NCBI RefSeq assembly: GCF_014203895.1 | Contig: NZ_JACHJY010000002.1 | Span: 930,001 to 994,000 of the forward strand | Direction of reading: 5' to 3' | Source: Streptomyces nymphaeiformis | GTDB taxonomy: Bacteria > Actinomycetota > Actinomycetes > Streptomycetales > Streptomycetaceae | Length of the DNA: 64,000 bases | In this document: positions 43,030 to 51,342 of the stretch, piece after piece | How positions within the stretch are numbered: the first letter of the stretch is position 1 | Layout: each line of letters opens with the position of its first letter | Notes under the pieces: generated by a model | Database searches by the model: none | What the model was told of the DNA's origin: nothing | The model's input: the letters and a program-made list of their open reading frames with translations, nothing else | Position numbers and translations under genes: made by a program

Positions 43030-43896
43030 ATGGGCTGGCACGGATATCTGGCGTTGTGGTGCGGCGTCCTCGGCGCCGTCGCGCTCGTCGGATACGGACG
43101 GTCCCTGGCCGGAGTGACCCGCGCCCAGCGGGCGGTCCGCGTCATGGGCCGGATCGAACGGGTCGCGGAACCCCGGCACGGGAGCTCGGGACGCGAGGGG
43201 ATCGCCGTGGTCGTCACCTTCCGCGATCCCGCCACGGGGCAGGAGTTCACCGTCACCAACGACGGCGAGCGCGGCGACCGGATCAGCACAGCCTGGACGG
43301 GCCGGGAGATCGGCATCCGCTACCCCCCTGGCCGCCCGCACGCCTACCGCTTCACCACCGACCCGGACGCCGGACGGAGCGGACTCGGCTGGCCCAACTT
43401 CGCGGTCTTCCTCATCTACGTCGGGCTGGTCGTCGTCGCCTCGATCGACTGGGGCTGGCCGTGGGCCCTCATCGGCTTCGGCGTGCCCTGGACGCTGCTG
43501 GGCGCGACCTACCTGCCCGGAGCCGTACGCGACACACGCCTGCGCATCGAGGGCCTCGCCTCCGGCGGCCCGGTCCCGGGCCGCGTCATCGCCGTACTGA
43601 AAGACGTCACCGTCAACGAGGACGGCGACACCCTCACCAGCCACACCCCGGTCGTCGCCTTCACCACCCACGACGGCACCGCCGTCACCGCCTACCGCAC
43701 CGAAGGGCTGCGCGACCCCGTCGGCTCGCGCGGCCGGGACCTCACGATCCACTACCGCCCCGACGACCCGGGCGTCTTCACCACGGACCTCGCCGCCGAA
43801 CACCGCTCCCGCGTCGGCGAGATCGCGTTCGGCGTCGTGGCCCTCCTCGTGGGGGTGGCGGCGGCCGTGGCGGGAGGGATCCTGATCGCGGGCTGA
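43030..43896 (+). CDS. DUF3592-like membrane protein
   Basis: A 288-residue protein from ATG 43030 (site AGGAGGAGC). An N-terminal membrane helix (LALWCGVLGAVALVGYGRSL) is followed by a beta domain ending EIGIRYPPGRPHAYRF. Two central helices (FAVFLIYVGLVVVASIDWGW, ALIGFGVPWTLLGATYLP), a second copy of the beta domain ending LTIHYRPDDPGVF, and a C-terminal helix (EIAFGVVALLVGVAAAVAGG) complete it. The domain duplication and the YxPxxP ending are typical of DUF3592. Its partner upstream has one such domain. A role in envelope processes is only a guess. Confidence 0.75.
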   Translation: MGWHGYLALWCGVLGAVALVGYGRSLAGVTRAQRAVRVMGRIERVAEPRHGSSGREGIAVVVTFRDPATGQEFTVTNDGERGDRISTAWTGREIGIRYPPGRPHAYRFTTDPDAGRSGLGWPNFAVFLIYVGLVVVASIDWGWPWALIGFGVPWTLLGATYLPGAVRDTRLRIEGLASGGPVPGRVIAVLKDVTVNEDGDTLTSHTPVVAFTTHDGTAVTAYRTEGLRDPVGSRGRDLTIHYRPDDPGVFTTDLAAEHRSRVGEIAFGVVALLVGVAAAVAGGILIAG

Positions 43897-43940
43897 CGCC
43901 CGCCGCTCCCTGACGAACCGGCCCCGCGGCCGATACGACG

Positions 43941-44325
43941 TCAGGCGACGGCCAGCGCTGCCGAGTCGCCGCTCACCCCCTCGTCGTGCCGCAGCAGCGC
44001 CAGCAGCGCGGCCCGGGCGCGCCACCCGCGAGCGCACCGTACCGACCGGACAGCCGATCGCCTCCGCGGCCTCCGCTTACGGCAGACCCAGAAGCTGCGT
44101 GAGGACGAAGGCGTCACGGCGTTCGCCGGGGATCGTAGACAGGAGCTCGGTGAGCGCGATGCCGTCCTCGAAACCGGGCAGGTCCCGGGGCTGCGCGTGC
44201 TCGGCGGCGGTCTGCCAGTCGTCACGGTCGGAGAGCCGGGGCCGGGCGGCGGCGTGCCGCAGGCTGTCGACGACCGTGCGCCGCGCTATAGAGAGCAGCC
44301 AGGTGCGGGTGATGACGCTCTTTGA
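43941..44325 (-). pseudogene. ECF sigma factor C-terminal remnant
   Basis: The minus strand encodes RTWLLSIARRTVVDSLRHAA, GFEDGIALTELLSTIPGERR and DAFVLTQLLGLP, then a TAA where TAC is expected, then AEAAEAIGCPVGTVRSRVAR and, in a shifted frame, ALLALLRHDEGVS. This is region 2.4 to region 4 of an extracytoplasmic-function sigma factor (the helix-turn-helix GCPVGTVRSRVARAR is clear). The N-terminal region 2 is missing at a sharp boundary near 44325. The stop, the shift and the truncation together make it non-functional. Confidence 0.75.
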
Positions 44326-44353
44326 AATTTGATCACCCCCTGCTCAGGGGTGA
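44325..44353 (-). terminator. Hairpin terminator downstream of the SUKH-like gene
   Basis: TCACCCC / GGGGTGA (44333-44339 and 44347-44353) around a 7-base loop. On the minus strand it is followed by TCAAATTT, making it a plausible terminator of the gene ending at 44428. Confidence 0.55.
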
Positions 44354-44427
44354 CCCCACACCTGCTCGCGATTCCCCAGCTGTGGAATGACCTCATGGGC
44401 GGGGGCCGGTTTGTCCTCGGCCGATGA

Positions 44428-45069
44428 TCAGGTCTGGTTCGCGATCCGGCGGCCGAGCTGTTCGAGGAACTCCTGCAAGCTGGACGCGGTGACCTCGAAG
44501 TCGTCAAACCAGGAGGCCGTGGCGGACTTCCAGACTTGTCCACTGTCTCCGATCGCGAACAGATGGCCCCCGCCGTCGCTGGCGAAGACCAGCGCGATCG
44601 GTTCGCCGTCGATCGGAGCGGGGCCGTATTCACGGAAGTGCTCCGCTGCCGTCGCAGGTGAGTGGATGAAGTACCCGCTGTCGACGCCGGGCAGCGAAGC
44701 CTCACCGATCACCCAGTAGAGCGTGGTCAGGTCGGAGGGGATCGGCGTCAGGTCCACGAGTGCGTCCGTCGCCTGGTGGCTGTCGTCGGGTGCGAGCATC
44801 ACGGCGTTGTGGCCGGGCGGGAAGCCGTGTGTCGAGAGGAAGGACTGCATCAGCTTCGTCAGCGCCGCATCGGCCTGTTCCCACCAGGACCGGACCCACT
44901 CCGCGTCAAGCCGCTGACCAGGCAAGTTTCCCCCTCGAATACGCGTGGGACCCGCCGGTGCGAGACCGGAAGAACATATCGGAGTGCTCAGCACGGGGTG
45001 CGATGGGAACCGCGTTCTTCCGATCCGCCGCTCCTGGATCGACCAAGCCTGCTCAGGCGATCTCCCCAC
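44428..45069 (-). CDS. SMI1/KNR4 (SUKH)-like protein
   Basis: The open frame gives up to 213 residues; the true start may be later, near WVRSWWEQADAALTKLMQSF. The C-terminal half has SUKH-like features: YFIHSPATAAEHFREYGPAP, IALVFASDGGGHLFAIGDSG, WKSATASWFDDFEVTASSLQ and EFLEQLGRRI. SUKH proteins commonly serve as immunity proteins against secreted or contact-dependent nuclease toxins, but many are orphans. No toxin gene is seen beside it. It is preceded on the other strand by a truncated gene and followed by a hairpin terminator. Confidence 0.65.
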   Translation of the reverse strand: MGRSPEQAWSIQERRIGRTRFPSHPVLSTPICSSGLAPAGPTRIRGGNLPGQRLDAEWVRSWWEQADAALTKLMQSFLSTHGFPPGHNAVMLAPDDSHQATDALVDLTPIPSDLTTLYWVIGEASLPGVDSGYFIHSPATAAEHFREYGPAPIDGEPIALVFASDGGGHLFAIGDSGQVWKSATASWFDDFEVTASSLQEFLEQLGRRIANQT

Positions 45070-45160
45070 TCATCGTGTGATCTTGCCCGGCGTGTCGAAG
45101 CACACTGCGCCCCACGGCGCCACTGTCCGCCGGAGCCGGCCTGTCACTCGCCTGCGGAAT

Positions 45161-45469
45161 ATGCACGGATTCGCCTGCGCCCGTCCCAGTAGTTCGGGCA
45201 CTGTGAGAAGTCTGGAAGCTGCCATCGTCTTGTACAGCGGCAGCCGCACCGACATGCAGAAGAAGAGGAGGCCGGCCACGTGGGAGCCGGACGGCACGGA
45301 AGGGCATGTGGGCAAGGTCGGGGTTCTGCTGCAGGACGGCACTGTGCCAGGCCCGGTGTACGTCGACATCGGCAGCAGCGGGCACGTCCCCAGCTTCACC
45401 GACTGGTGGGTCTACACCGGTGAGGGCCGCGCACCGCTTACCTGCGCAAACTCGGCCCCCGAGACCTGA
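45161..45469 (+). pseudogene. Truncated conserved hypothetical protein
   Basis: From ATG 45161 the frame reads IVLYSGSRTDMQKKRRPATW, then EPDGTEGHVGKVGVLLQDGT, VPGPVYVDIGSSGHVPSFTD and WWVYTGEGRAP. I recall similar Streptomyces proteins of unknown function that continue past this point with a Cys-rich end. Here the frame passes instead into a transposase fragment and stops within ten residues. A start at the internal ATG 45254 is also possible. It is probably a gene cut by an IS-related deletion. Confidence 0.5.
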
Positions 45470-45648
45470 TCGCCCAGCTCTTCGGAGTCAACGGCAGCAC
45501 CCTCACCAGAGCCGGCCGCCAAGTCCAGCCCCTCCTTGCCGAGCACGGCTACACCATTCGGCCATCGACAGTCAGGTTCCGCACCCCCACCGACGTCACC
45601 GCGTTCCTCTCGAACAGCAACCCCTCCAAGATCAAGTCAGCATGTTGA
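45430..45648 (+). pseudogene. Transposase N-terminal fragment
   Basis: The frame reads AYLRKLGPRDLIAQLFGVNG, STLTRAGRQVQPLLAEHGYT and VRFRTPTDVTAFLSNSN, then stops. The pattern RDLxAQLFGVxxSTLTRAxxxVxPLLAEHG is the helix-turn-helix leader of a transposase family common in Streptomyces. The DDE domain is absent. The piece truncates the hypothetical protein before it. Confidence 0.65.
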
Positions 45649-46247
45649 TTCTCTGCGAGCCCTAACGGGCTCGTGCACGGTAAGCGGTGAGACGTCGAGG
45701 GCTTCGGTGGCACCAGTGAGCACCTCTGCCGTCGAGGGCTCAGGGCCGCGGCCTGTTGTCCGCTTCGACCGGATCGACGGTGAGAACCCAGCGGTGCTTC
45801 GTGGCCACCCACTCGGACAGGTATCGGCAGCACGCGGACTCCGCCGGAGGCATCCAGGTGCCGGGGTCCTGGTCCGCCTTGCTCCGGTTCGACCGGGCAG
45901 TCACAGCGACGAGTGAGGCCGGAGCTCCGAGGTCGTTGGCGTACTCCTCGCGGCGCGCTGCTGTCCACTGGGAGGCTCCAGCCGGCAGGGAGCGTCATTC
46001 CAAGCGCGATATTCGGAGCTGGGGGTCGTGTCTGGGGGAGGGACCGCGGTTCAGTGACCTTCAGGGCGACGTCGTCCTTGGCGTCGGCTGATGCCCCAGG
46101 CAGAGCCCGGTCGCCGACTGGCGGACGACGTGGTCAATACAGCCGGTGACCACATCCGAGGTGCTTGATCAGCTGTCCGTAGGCCGAGGTATCTTCCTGG
46201 CGTGGCACGTCGAGACTCTGCTCCGTGCCGCGTAAGGGAGGGAATCC
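45649..46247. other. No gene recognised
   Basis: Almost 600 bases. A small hairpin (CGAGCCCTAACGGGCTCG, about 45656-45673) lies at the start. The right end holds the leader of the secreted protein at 46248, with a strong site (AAGGGAGGG, 46231-46239). Other frames are unsupported. Confidence 0.45.
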
Positions 46248-47441
46248 ATGCGCAACACTCTGCTTCAGCGCGCGTCCGCGTTGGCCACGACGCTGGGGAT
46301 CACATCACTGGGGGTGCTCGGGGCCGGCGCGGCGCCCGCGCAGGCGGCGATCAGTGACTGCCCCCAGGGCTACTTCTGTGGCTGGGCGAACGGCGACGGC
46401 ACGGGCTCGATGTTCAAGACGAGGACGAGTGTGCCCACGCTGGGGAGCTGGGACAACAAGATCCGGATGCGATTCAACCGCACGGGCTTGAACGTCTGTA
46501 TGTACGACCAGCAGAACTACGGGCTCGCGGGCGGCTACTCGTGGGATACCCCCGCCCAGTCCTATCCGACCGGTGGGGGTGGTGCTGAGATCAGCTCCAT
46601 CAAGCTCGTGCCCACGCTGCGCGAGTGTGAGGCGGAGCCGTATCCCTATTGGGAGACGGCGACGTCGCCGAAGGTCGGCGGGTTCGGCGACATGAACGGC
46701 GACCGGCGCGCGGACGCCGTGCTGCGTGACGAGGCCGGGCGTCTGTGGTTCATGCCCGGCAACGGCACCGGGAACATGATCGGCTCCGGCGGCTGGAACG
46801 CCATGAACGCCCTCGCGCGGCACGGTGACTTCAGTCGCGACGGCCGCGAGGACGTGATCGCCCGCGAGAAGGCCACCGGCAAGCTCTGGCTCTACCCGGG
46901 CACCGGCAGCGGGGGCCTCGGTGTGCGCAAGCTCATCGGTTCCGGTGGCTGGAACACCATGGGCCTGCTCGCCGCGTTCGGCGACCTGTCCGGCGACGGC
47001 CGCTCCGACCTCCTCGGCGTGGAGAAGGCCACCGGCAAGCTCTGGCTCTACCCCGGCACCAGCAGCGGGGGCCTCGGTGCGCGCAAGCTCATCGGCTCCG
47101 GCGGCTGGAACTCCATGAACGCCCTCGTCGGCGCTGGTGACATGACCGGCGACGGCCGGGCCGACCTCGTTGCCCGGGAGAAGGCCACAGGGAAGCTGTG
47201 GCTCTACCCCGGCACCTCTGCCCGGACCCTCGGCGCCCGCAAGCTCATCGGCACCGGTGGCTGGAACGCCATGGACCACATCCTCGGCGTCGGCGACACT
47301 TCCGGCGACGGACGACCCGACCTGGAAGCGTCCGACGGCTTCTCGCTCTTCCAGTACCAAGGACTTGCCACCGGAGGCCTGCGCAGGGTCGACAACAGCA
47401 ACGGATCCTGGTGGGCCCTGGAAGACGCCACCGCCTTCTGA
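46248..47441 (+). CDS. Secreted I36-inhibitor-like protein with FG-GAP repeats
   Basis: A 397-residue protein with an export signal (about residues 1-33, ending GAAPAQA). Next is a peptidase-inhibitor-family I36-like domain (CPQGYFCGWANGDGTGSMF, then SWDNKIRMRFNRTGLNVCMY). From about residue 140 come five or six FG-GAP/VCBS-type units with calcium-binding loops such as DMNGDRRADAV, DFSRDGREDVI, DLSGDGRSDLL, DMTGDGRADLV and DTSGDGRPDLE. Three units share the near-identical sequence KATGKLWLYPGT, also alike at DNA level. The protein is probably secreted and Ca-stabilised; the target of the inhibitor-like domain is unknown. Confidence 0.85.
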   Translation: MRNTLLQRASALATTLGITSLGVLGAGAAPAQAAISDCPQGYFCGWANGDGTGSMFKTRTSVPTLGSWDNKIRMRFNRTGLNVCMYDQQNYGLAGGYSWDTPAQSYPTGGGGAEISSIKLVPTLRECEAEPYPYWETATSPKVGGFGDMNGDRRADAVLRDEAGRLWFMPGNGTGNMIGSGGWNAMNALARHGDFSRDGREDVIAREKATGKLWLYPGTGSGGLGVRKLIGSGGWNTMGLLAAFGDLSGDGRSDLLGVEKATGKLWLYPGTSSGGLGARKLIGSGGWNSMNALVGAGDMTGDGRADLVAREKATGKLWLYPGTSARTLGARKLIGTGGWNAMDHILGVGDTSGDGRPDLEASDGFSLFQYQGLATGGLRRVDNSNGSWWALEDATAF

Positions 47442-47515
47442 CCCGCCCCCGTGAACGGCAAGGCCACCCCGTGCGACCTGCTCGGGAGCGACCCGGCCCT
47501 CATCGCACGTGTGCC

Positions 47516-47545
47516 CGGGCAGACCGCGGGTGCGGTCTGCCCGGA
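47516..47545 (+). terminator. Hairpin terminator after the FG-GAP gene
   Basis: CCGGGCAGACCGC pairs with GCGGTCTGCCCGG around loop GGGT, 74 bases after the stop. Confidence 0.75.
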
Positions 47546-48248
47546 CACAGCCGTCACGGTGCCGCGCTGTAGTGGATGACGGTGGTCTCGCAGGCTTCCG
47601 CGTAGACCTTCAGGGCATCGGCCCGGCCTGGTCGGCCGCGAGGCCCCAGCGGAGCTTCGTCGCGGTCCGCCTCCTTACGTACCAGCAGTGCCTGGGGCCG
47701 TCCACTCAGCCGGGTCCTGGTTCGTCTGGAGACCGCGGCTCGGAGCGAGACGTCAGGCAAGTCCCAGCCAGTCCTCGAGCGCTACGACATGGCCGTGCTC
47801 TCCCGCTCGTGACAGGCACTTCGTCGCCTTGGTCGGCATAGCCGCAGCACTCATCGGCTAACGCCGACTGACCCCGTCGGCAGCGGCTGAACCGGAGAAG
47901 TCCCGGCGCTCGCCTCGCAACCCGGCAGCGGTTGCCGAGTTCCAAGCCAGGTTCTCTCTGGTCCATGTCGGGATCATGATTTCTCCCGCGCAACGCCGAC
48001 CCGCGGTACGTGCGCGGCACCGCACACCCGGGCTGACTGCAGTAGAGGCCTCACCGGTTCCGACGCCGATAAGAAACGACGTCCTCGTAGGCGGGCGTGA
48101 TCTCCGTCAGGACACGCGGCGGTACGCGACCACGCTCGCCGAACAGACCCCGGGCGGCGGCGAACGGCTGGCCAAGTGCCGGCCCGAGCAGGAGACATGA
48201 CCACGTCGGGCGAGGTGACCGCCCACCCGCCCCCGCGTTGATCCGCTC
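47546..48248. other. No gene recognised
   Basis: About 700 bases. A minus-strand frame at 47554-47760 (LLVRKEADRDEAPLGPRGRP, then ALKVYAEACETTVIHYSAAP) looks weakly protein-like and could be the tail of a lost gene. Nothing else is supported. Confidence 0.4.
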
Positions 48249-48658
48249 ATGAACAAGATCGTCACGACACTGGTCGCCGCCGGACTTCTCACCGCGTCCC
48301 TCGCCCCCGCCGCGATCGCCGCCGTACCCGTCGACCCCGCGACCCGCGACGCACACGTCACGCTCACCGTGGCCCGAACCCAGGGCGAGACCGAGAGCGT
48401 CGGGATCGTCCACCTCGACTGCCCCGGAACGCCCGGGCAGGGCCGCCCCTACACTGCCGAGGCCTGCGCAGACTTGCGCACCGCGGGCGGGAACTTCGAC
48501 CGCCTCCCCGGCACGGACAGAGCCATCTGCTCGTACGACTCCGCTCCCATCACCGTGACCGCGCATGGCACCTACCGGGGCCGCAGAGTCCACGGGAGCG
48601 CTCGTACGAAACCGACTGCGAGCGCCAGCTCGCGACCGGGCTGGTCTTCGAGTTCTAG
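48249..48658 (+). pseudogene. Subtilisin-inhibitor (SSI) family protein, frameshift near the end
   Basis: The protein has a signal peptide (MNKIVTTLVAAGLLTASLAP then AAIA) and SSI features: VTLTVARTQGETESVGIVHL, C-x-n-AEACADL, GGNFDRLPG, ICSYDSAPITVTAHGTYRGR. At about 48594 one base is missing; the next frame gives ERSYETDCERQLATGLVFEF and the stop at 48656, the expected SSI C-terminus with the last Cys. Both disulfide pairs would be present once corrected. SSI proteins are secreted inhibitors of serine proteases. The missing base probably completed a TGG (Trp) codon after CAC. It may well be intact in the organism. Confidence 0.8.
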
Positions 48659-48769
48659 CCCCGGCCCCAGCGCCTGCTGACCGGCGGTTTCGCCCCGTCA
48701 GCGCCCCACGTGCCTACTCTGAACGCGGGCGGCGGAGTCGACTGGCCAAGAGCACCCCTGCCCGCCCCG

Positions 48770-48806
48770 CCCGTGCCCTCCCGGCCCCCCGCCGGGAGGG
48801 CACGGG
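48770..48806 (+). terminator. Strong hairpin terminator after the SSI gene
   Basis: A 16-base perfect stem (CCCGTGCCCTCCCGGC / GCCGGGAGGGCACGGG) with a short loop. Confidence 0.8.
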
Positions 48807-48894
48807 CGTACCGCGGCCCGGCGAGTCACTCGTCATGGTGGATCCGCGCCGCGCCGTCCACCCGCACCCGCCCGGCTCCGGCACCGTGACGGCC

Positions 48895-49422
48895 ATGAAC
48901 GCCTGCCGCACAGTCCTCTTCGCCTTGGCCGTACTCCTCACCAGCGGATGCGTCGTGGTCCCCCGCCCCGCTTCGGGCCCGCCGGCCCGCCCCGCCGAAC
49001 TCGCACCCGCCGCCGACCGGCCCCCCGCGCCGCTTCCCGCCCAGGCCGACCCGACCCAGGCCCCGGCCCGCGAAGAGCTCGCGGCCACCGCCCCCCGCCT
49101 CGTCGCCGAACCGGCACACACTCCCATTACGAGGCCTCCGGCCGAACCCGCCGACACCGCCGCCGAGGAAGCGCTCCGGCGCCCAGTCCGACGAACGGCT
49201 GCACCTCCCGTAGCAAAGAAGGAGGCGAAGCCGAGCGGCAGGAAGACGCGCACGCGTACGAAGTCCACTGTCCCGAGGAAGAAGCAGAGGAATCCCGCTC
49301 ATGACCGCCGACAGTCGGCCGCCGGCCAAGCCCCGGAGATGCGTCGGTTGTGCCGCGATGCCTCGCGCATCCAGGCACCCCTGGGAGCGGCCGACCTCTG
49401 CCGGTCCATGTACGGCCGCTGA
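48895..49422 (+). CDS. Lipoprotein with Pro-rich and basic regions
   Basis: From ATG 48895 the protein has 175 residues. The lipobox is LLTSGC in MNACRTVLFALAVLLTSGCV, so it should be exported and lipidated. A Pro/Ala-rich spacer (RPASGPPARPAELAPAADRP) leads to a Lys/Arg-rich stretch (KKEAKPSGRKTRTRTKSTVP) and a C-terminal segment with two Cys (MRRLCRDASRIQAPLGAADL, then CRSMYGR). The basic stretch may contact the cell wall or nucleic acid. The longer frame beginning at 48565 overlaps the SSI gene and terminator and is not used. No family is recognised. Confidence 0.65.
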   Translation: MNACRTVLFALAVLLTSGCVVVPRPASGPPARPAELAPAADRPPAPLPAQADPTQAPAREELAATAPRLVAEPAHTPITRPPAEPADTAAEEALRRPVRRTAAPPVAKKEAKPSGRKTRTRTKSTVPRKKQRNPAHDRRQSAAGQAPEMRRLCRDASRIQAPLGAADLCRSMYGR

Positions 49423-49620
49423 CGGTGACGCCCCGAGCGTCCGGATTCTCGTATTGCTACGGCGAAGCATCTTCTGTGCCGCCGCCGACGCCGCCGACGG
49501 TATCGGGCCTGCGGGTTTCCTCAGACCTGATGTGGCTGAAGCCGAGCGTCCAGGGCCCGGCGCCCTTCCCTGCCGACGACGCGGTGCGCTATGCCTGACT
49601 GACCGCCTAAGGAGGCCCTG

Positions 49621-50523
49621 GTGACCACGGCTCGGAACCCTCACGCATCAGGTACACCCGCGCAGATGACCCGCTTCGACGACATCTACAGCCGGCCGGA
49701 CCCACGTTCGTACTTCGCGACCCTGGGTCCATTGGACTATCAGGCACCGCATCACGCCCAGCGTCTCTTCCGCCGCCTTCTTCCTTTCGCCGGCTTCCCT
49801 GAGGATCACGCTCGCCCGGGCGGCCGGGACGTCGTGCCGCAGGCCACGGTGTTGGACATCTGCTGCTCGTACGGCATCAACGCGGCCTTGCTCAACCACC
49901 ACGTGACGCTTCAGGAGCTGTACGACCACTACACCTCACCGCAGGTCGCCACGCTGACGACCGCCGAACTGATCGAGGAGGACCGCGGGTACTACGGGGC
50001 ACGTCGCCGTACCGACGCCGTGCCCGTCATCGGCCTCGACATCTCCGCGCCGGCCATCGCCTACGCCCGCGCGGTCGGTCTGCTCGACGACGGATTCGCC
50101 GAGAACCTGGAGACCGCCCCGCCCAGCCCGGCGCTGTACCAGGCCACTCGCGACACCCGCCTGATCACGGTGACCGGCGGGGCGACCTTCCTGTCCGCCC
50201 GCACCTTCCGAGCGCTCCTGAAGGGCAGGCAGGAGCCACCCTGGGTGGCCGCCCTAGTCCTGCGGACCGTTCTCTACAAGGACACCTCCGACGGCCTGGC
50301 CGAGTTCGGCCTGACCACGCAGAAGGACACGTCCCGCACGTATCCGCAGAGGCGCTTCACCGACACCGACGAACAGCGCTACGCCATCGCCGCGGTGTCC
50401 GCGGCCGGCGACGACCCCCGCGGCAAGGAGACCGACGGCTACTTCCACACGGCCCTGCACCTGTCACGTCCCCTCGCGCACGCAGCCGCTCATCCGTTGC
50501 ACACCCTGCTGCAAGACACATGA
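49621..50523 (+). CDS. Class I SAM-dependent methyltransferase-like protein
   Basis: A 300-residue protein from GTG 49621 behind a strong site (AAGGAGG). Motif I is TVLDICCSYGINAALLNHHV (about residues 77-96), where CCSYG replaces the usual GCGxG. A motif II-like strand VIGLDISAPAIAYARAVGLL follows, and LITVTGGATFLSARTFRALL looks like later core strands. It probably binds S-adenosylmethionine, but the unusual motif I leaves activity open. No biosynthetic partner is adjacent; cspA follows about 360 bases later. Confidence 0.7.
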   Translation: MTTARNPHASGTPAQMTRFDDIYSRPDPRSYFATLGPLDYQAPHHAQRLFRRLLPFAGFPEDHARPGGRDVVPQATVLDICCSYGINAALLNHHVTLQELYDHYTSPQVATLTTAELIEEDRGYYGARRRTDAVPVIGLDISAPAIAYARAVGLLDDGFAENLETAPPSPALYQATRDTRLITVTGGATFLSARTFRALLKGRQEPPWVAALVLRTVLYKDTSDGLAEFGLTTQKDTSRTYPQRRFTDTDEQRYAIAAVSAAGDDPRGKETDGYFHTALHLSRPLAHAAAHPLHTLLQDT

Positions 50524-50886
50524 ACACCGCGTGATCTCCCGCTTGCCCGCACGGGACTCGGGGTCGCCGATCACGCGGCGGCCGGTGTTGCCGCATTCGG
50601 AGGAATGAATACCTGTGTTCGCGGTCCGAGATTTTAACGGTCATCGCGGAGAGAGTTTTTGCCGGTGACACGCAGGGGAAAATGCTCGAAGCGCACAGGA
50701 CGCGGTGACGTGCTACTGTCGAACCCAGTTGCAGTTTTGGTACCCGAAAACTTCAAGCGTCTCCGTCGGCCACCGGTCGCACGGAAACGCTTCGCATTTA
50801 CCGGTCATTTTCCGGGCAGGGAATCATCGCGGCGACACGGAGTCCGTACGGTACGGGTTCCGGCGTACTGCCCAAGGAGATATGAC
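50524..50886 (+). promoter_or_regulatory. Long leader region of cspA
   Basis: About 360 bases without a believable gene. Its right part is relatively AT-rich (GATTTTAACGG near 50633, CATTTACCGGTCATTTTCCG near 50797). Cold-shock genes often have long structured leaders, and the site AAGGAGA at 50874-50880 serves the start at 50887. No defined element can be assigned. Confidence 0.45.
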
Positions 50887-51090
50887 ATGGCGACTGGCAC
50901 CGTGAAGTGGTTCAACGCGGAAAAGGGTTTCGGCTTCATCGAGCAGGACGGTGGCGGCCCTGACGTGTTCGCCCACTTCTCGAACATCGCCGCCCAGGGC
51001 TTCCGTGAGCTCCAGGAGGGCCAGAAGGTCTCCTTCGACATCGCACAGGGCCAGAAGGGTCCGACGGCCGAGAACATCGTTTCCGCCTGA
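50887..51090 (+). CDS. cspA: Cold shock protein
   Basis: A 67-residue OB-fold protein, [20 protein letters not shown] at its start. RNP1 is KGFGFI and RNP2 is DVFAHFS, with the aromatic residues used for single-stranded nucleic-acid binding. It acts as an RNA chaperone or transcription antiterminator in the cytoplasm. Length and sequence are typical of Streptomyces CspA/ScoF proteins. It is followed by a strong terminator and then by a DEAD-box helicase gene, a pairing that fits RNA remodelling. Confidence 0.93.
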   Translation: MATGTVKWFNAEKGFGFIEQDGGGPDVFAHFSNIAAQGFRELQEGQKVSFDIAQGQKGPTAENIVSA

Positions 51091-51108
51091 CGCTGACGCG
51101 TAATACGT

Positions 51109-51146
51109 AGCTGGGGCCCGCATCCCTCGGGGTGCGGGCCCCAGCT
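51109..51146 (+). terminator. Terminator of cspA
   Basis: AGCTGGGGCCCGCA pairs with TGCGGGCCCCAGCT around a 10-base loop, 18 bases after the stop. Confidence 0.82.
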
Positions 51147-51342
51147 GCATGCGTTTCGCGGGATTTTCACGTGCACCCGCGTCTCTCGCGTTTCTTTCGC
51201 TCGCCCGCCTGCGCTGATAATTCCTTTGCCCTGAGCCAGGCTGCTTGCTTTCGCATTTCATTCGGCCCGTGCCGGTGATTCCCAACGCTGTTCATCCGCT
51301 GCCGGAATTCCTCGATACGCGCCGTATCAAGGAAGGTTCTGC

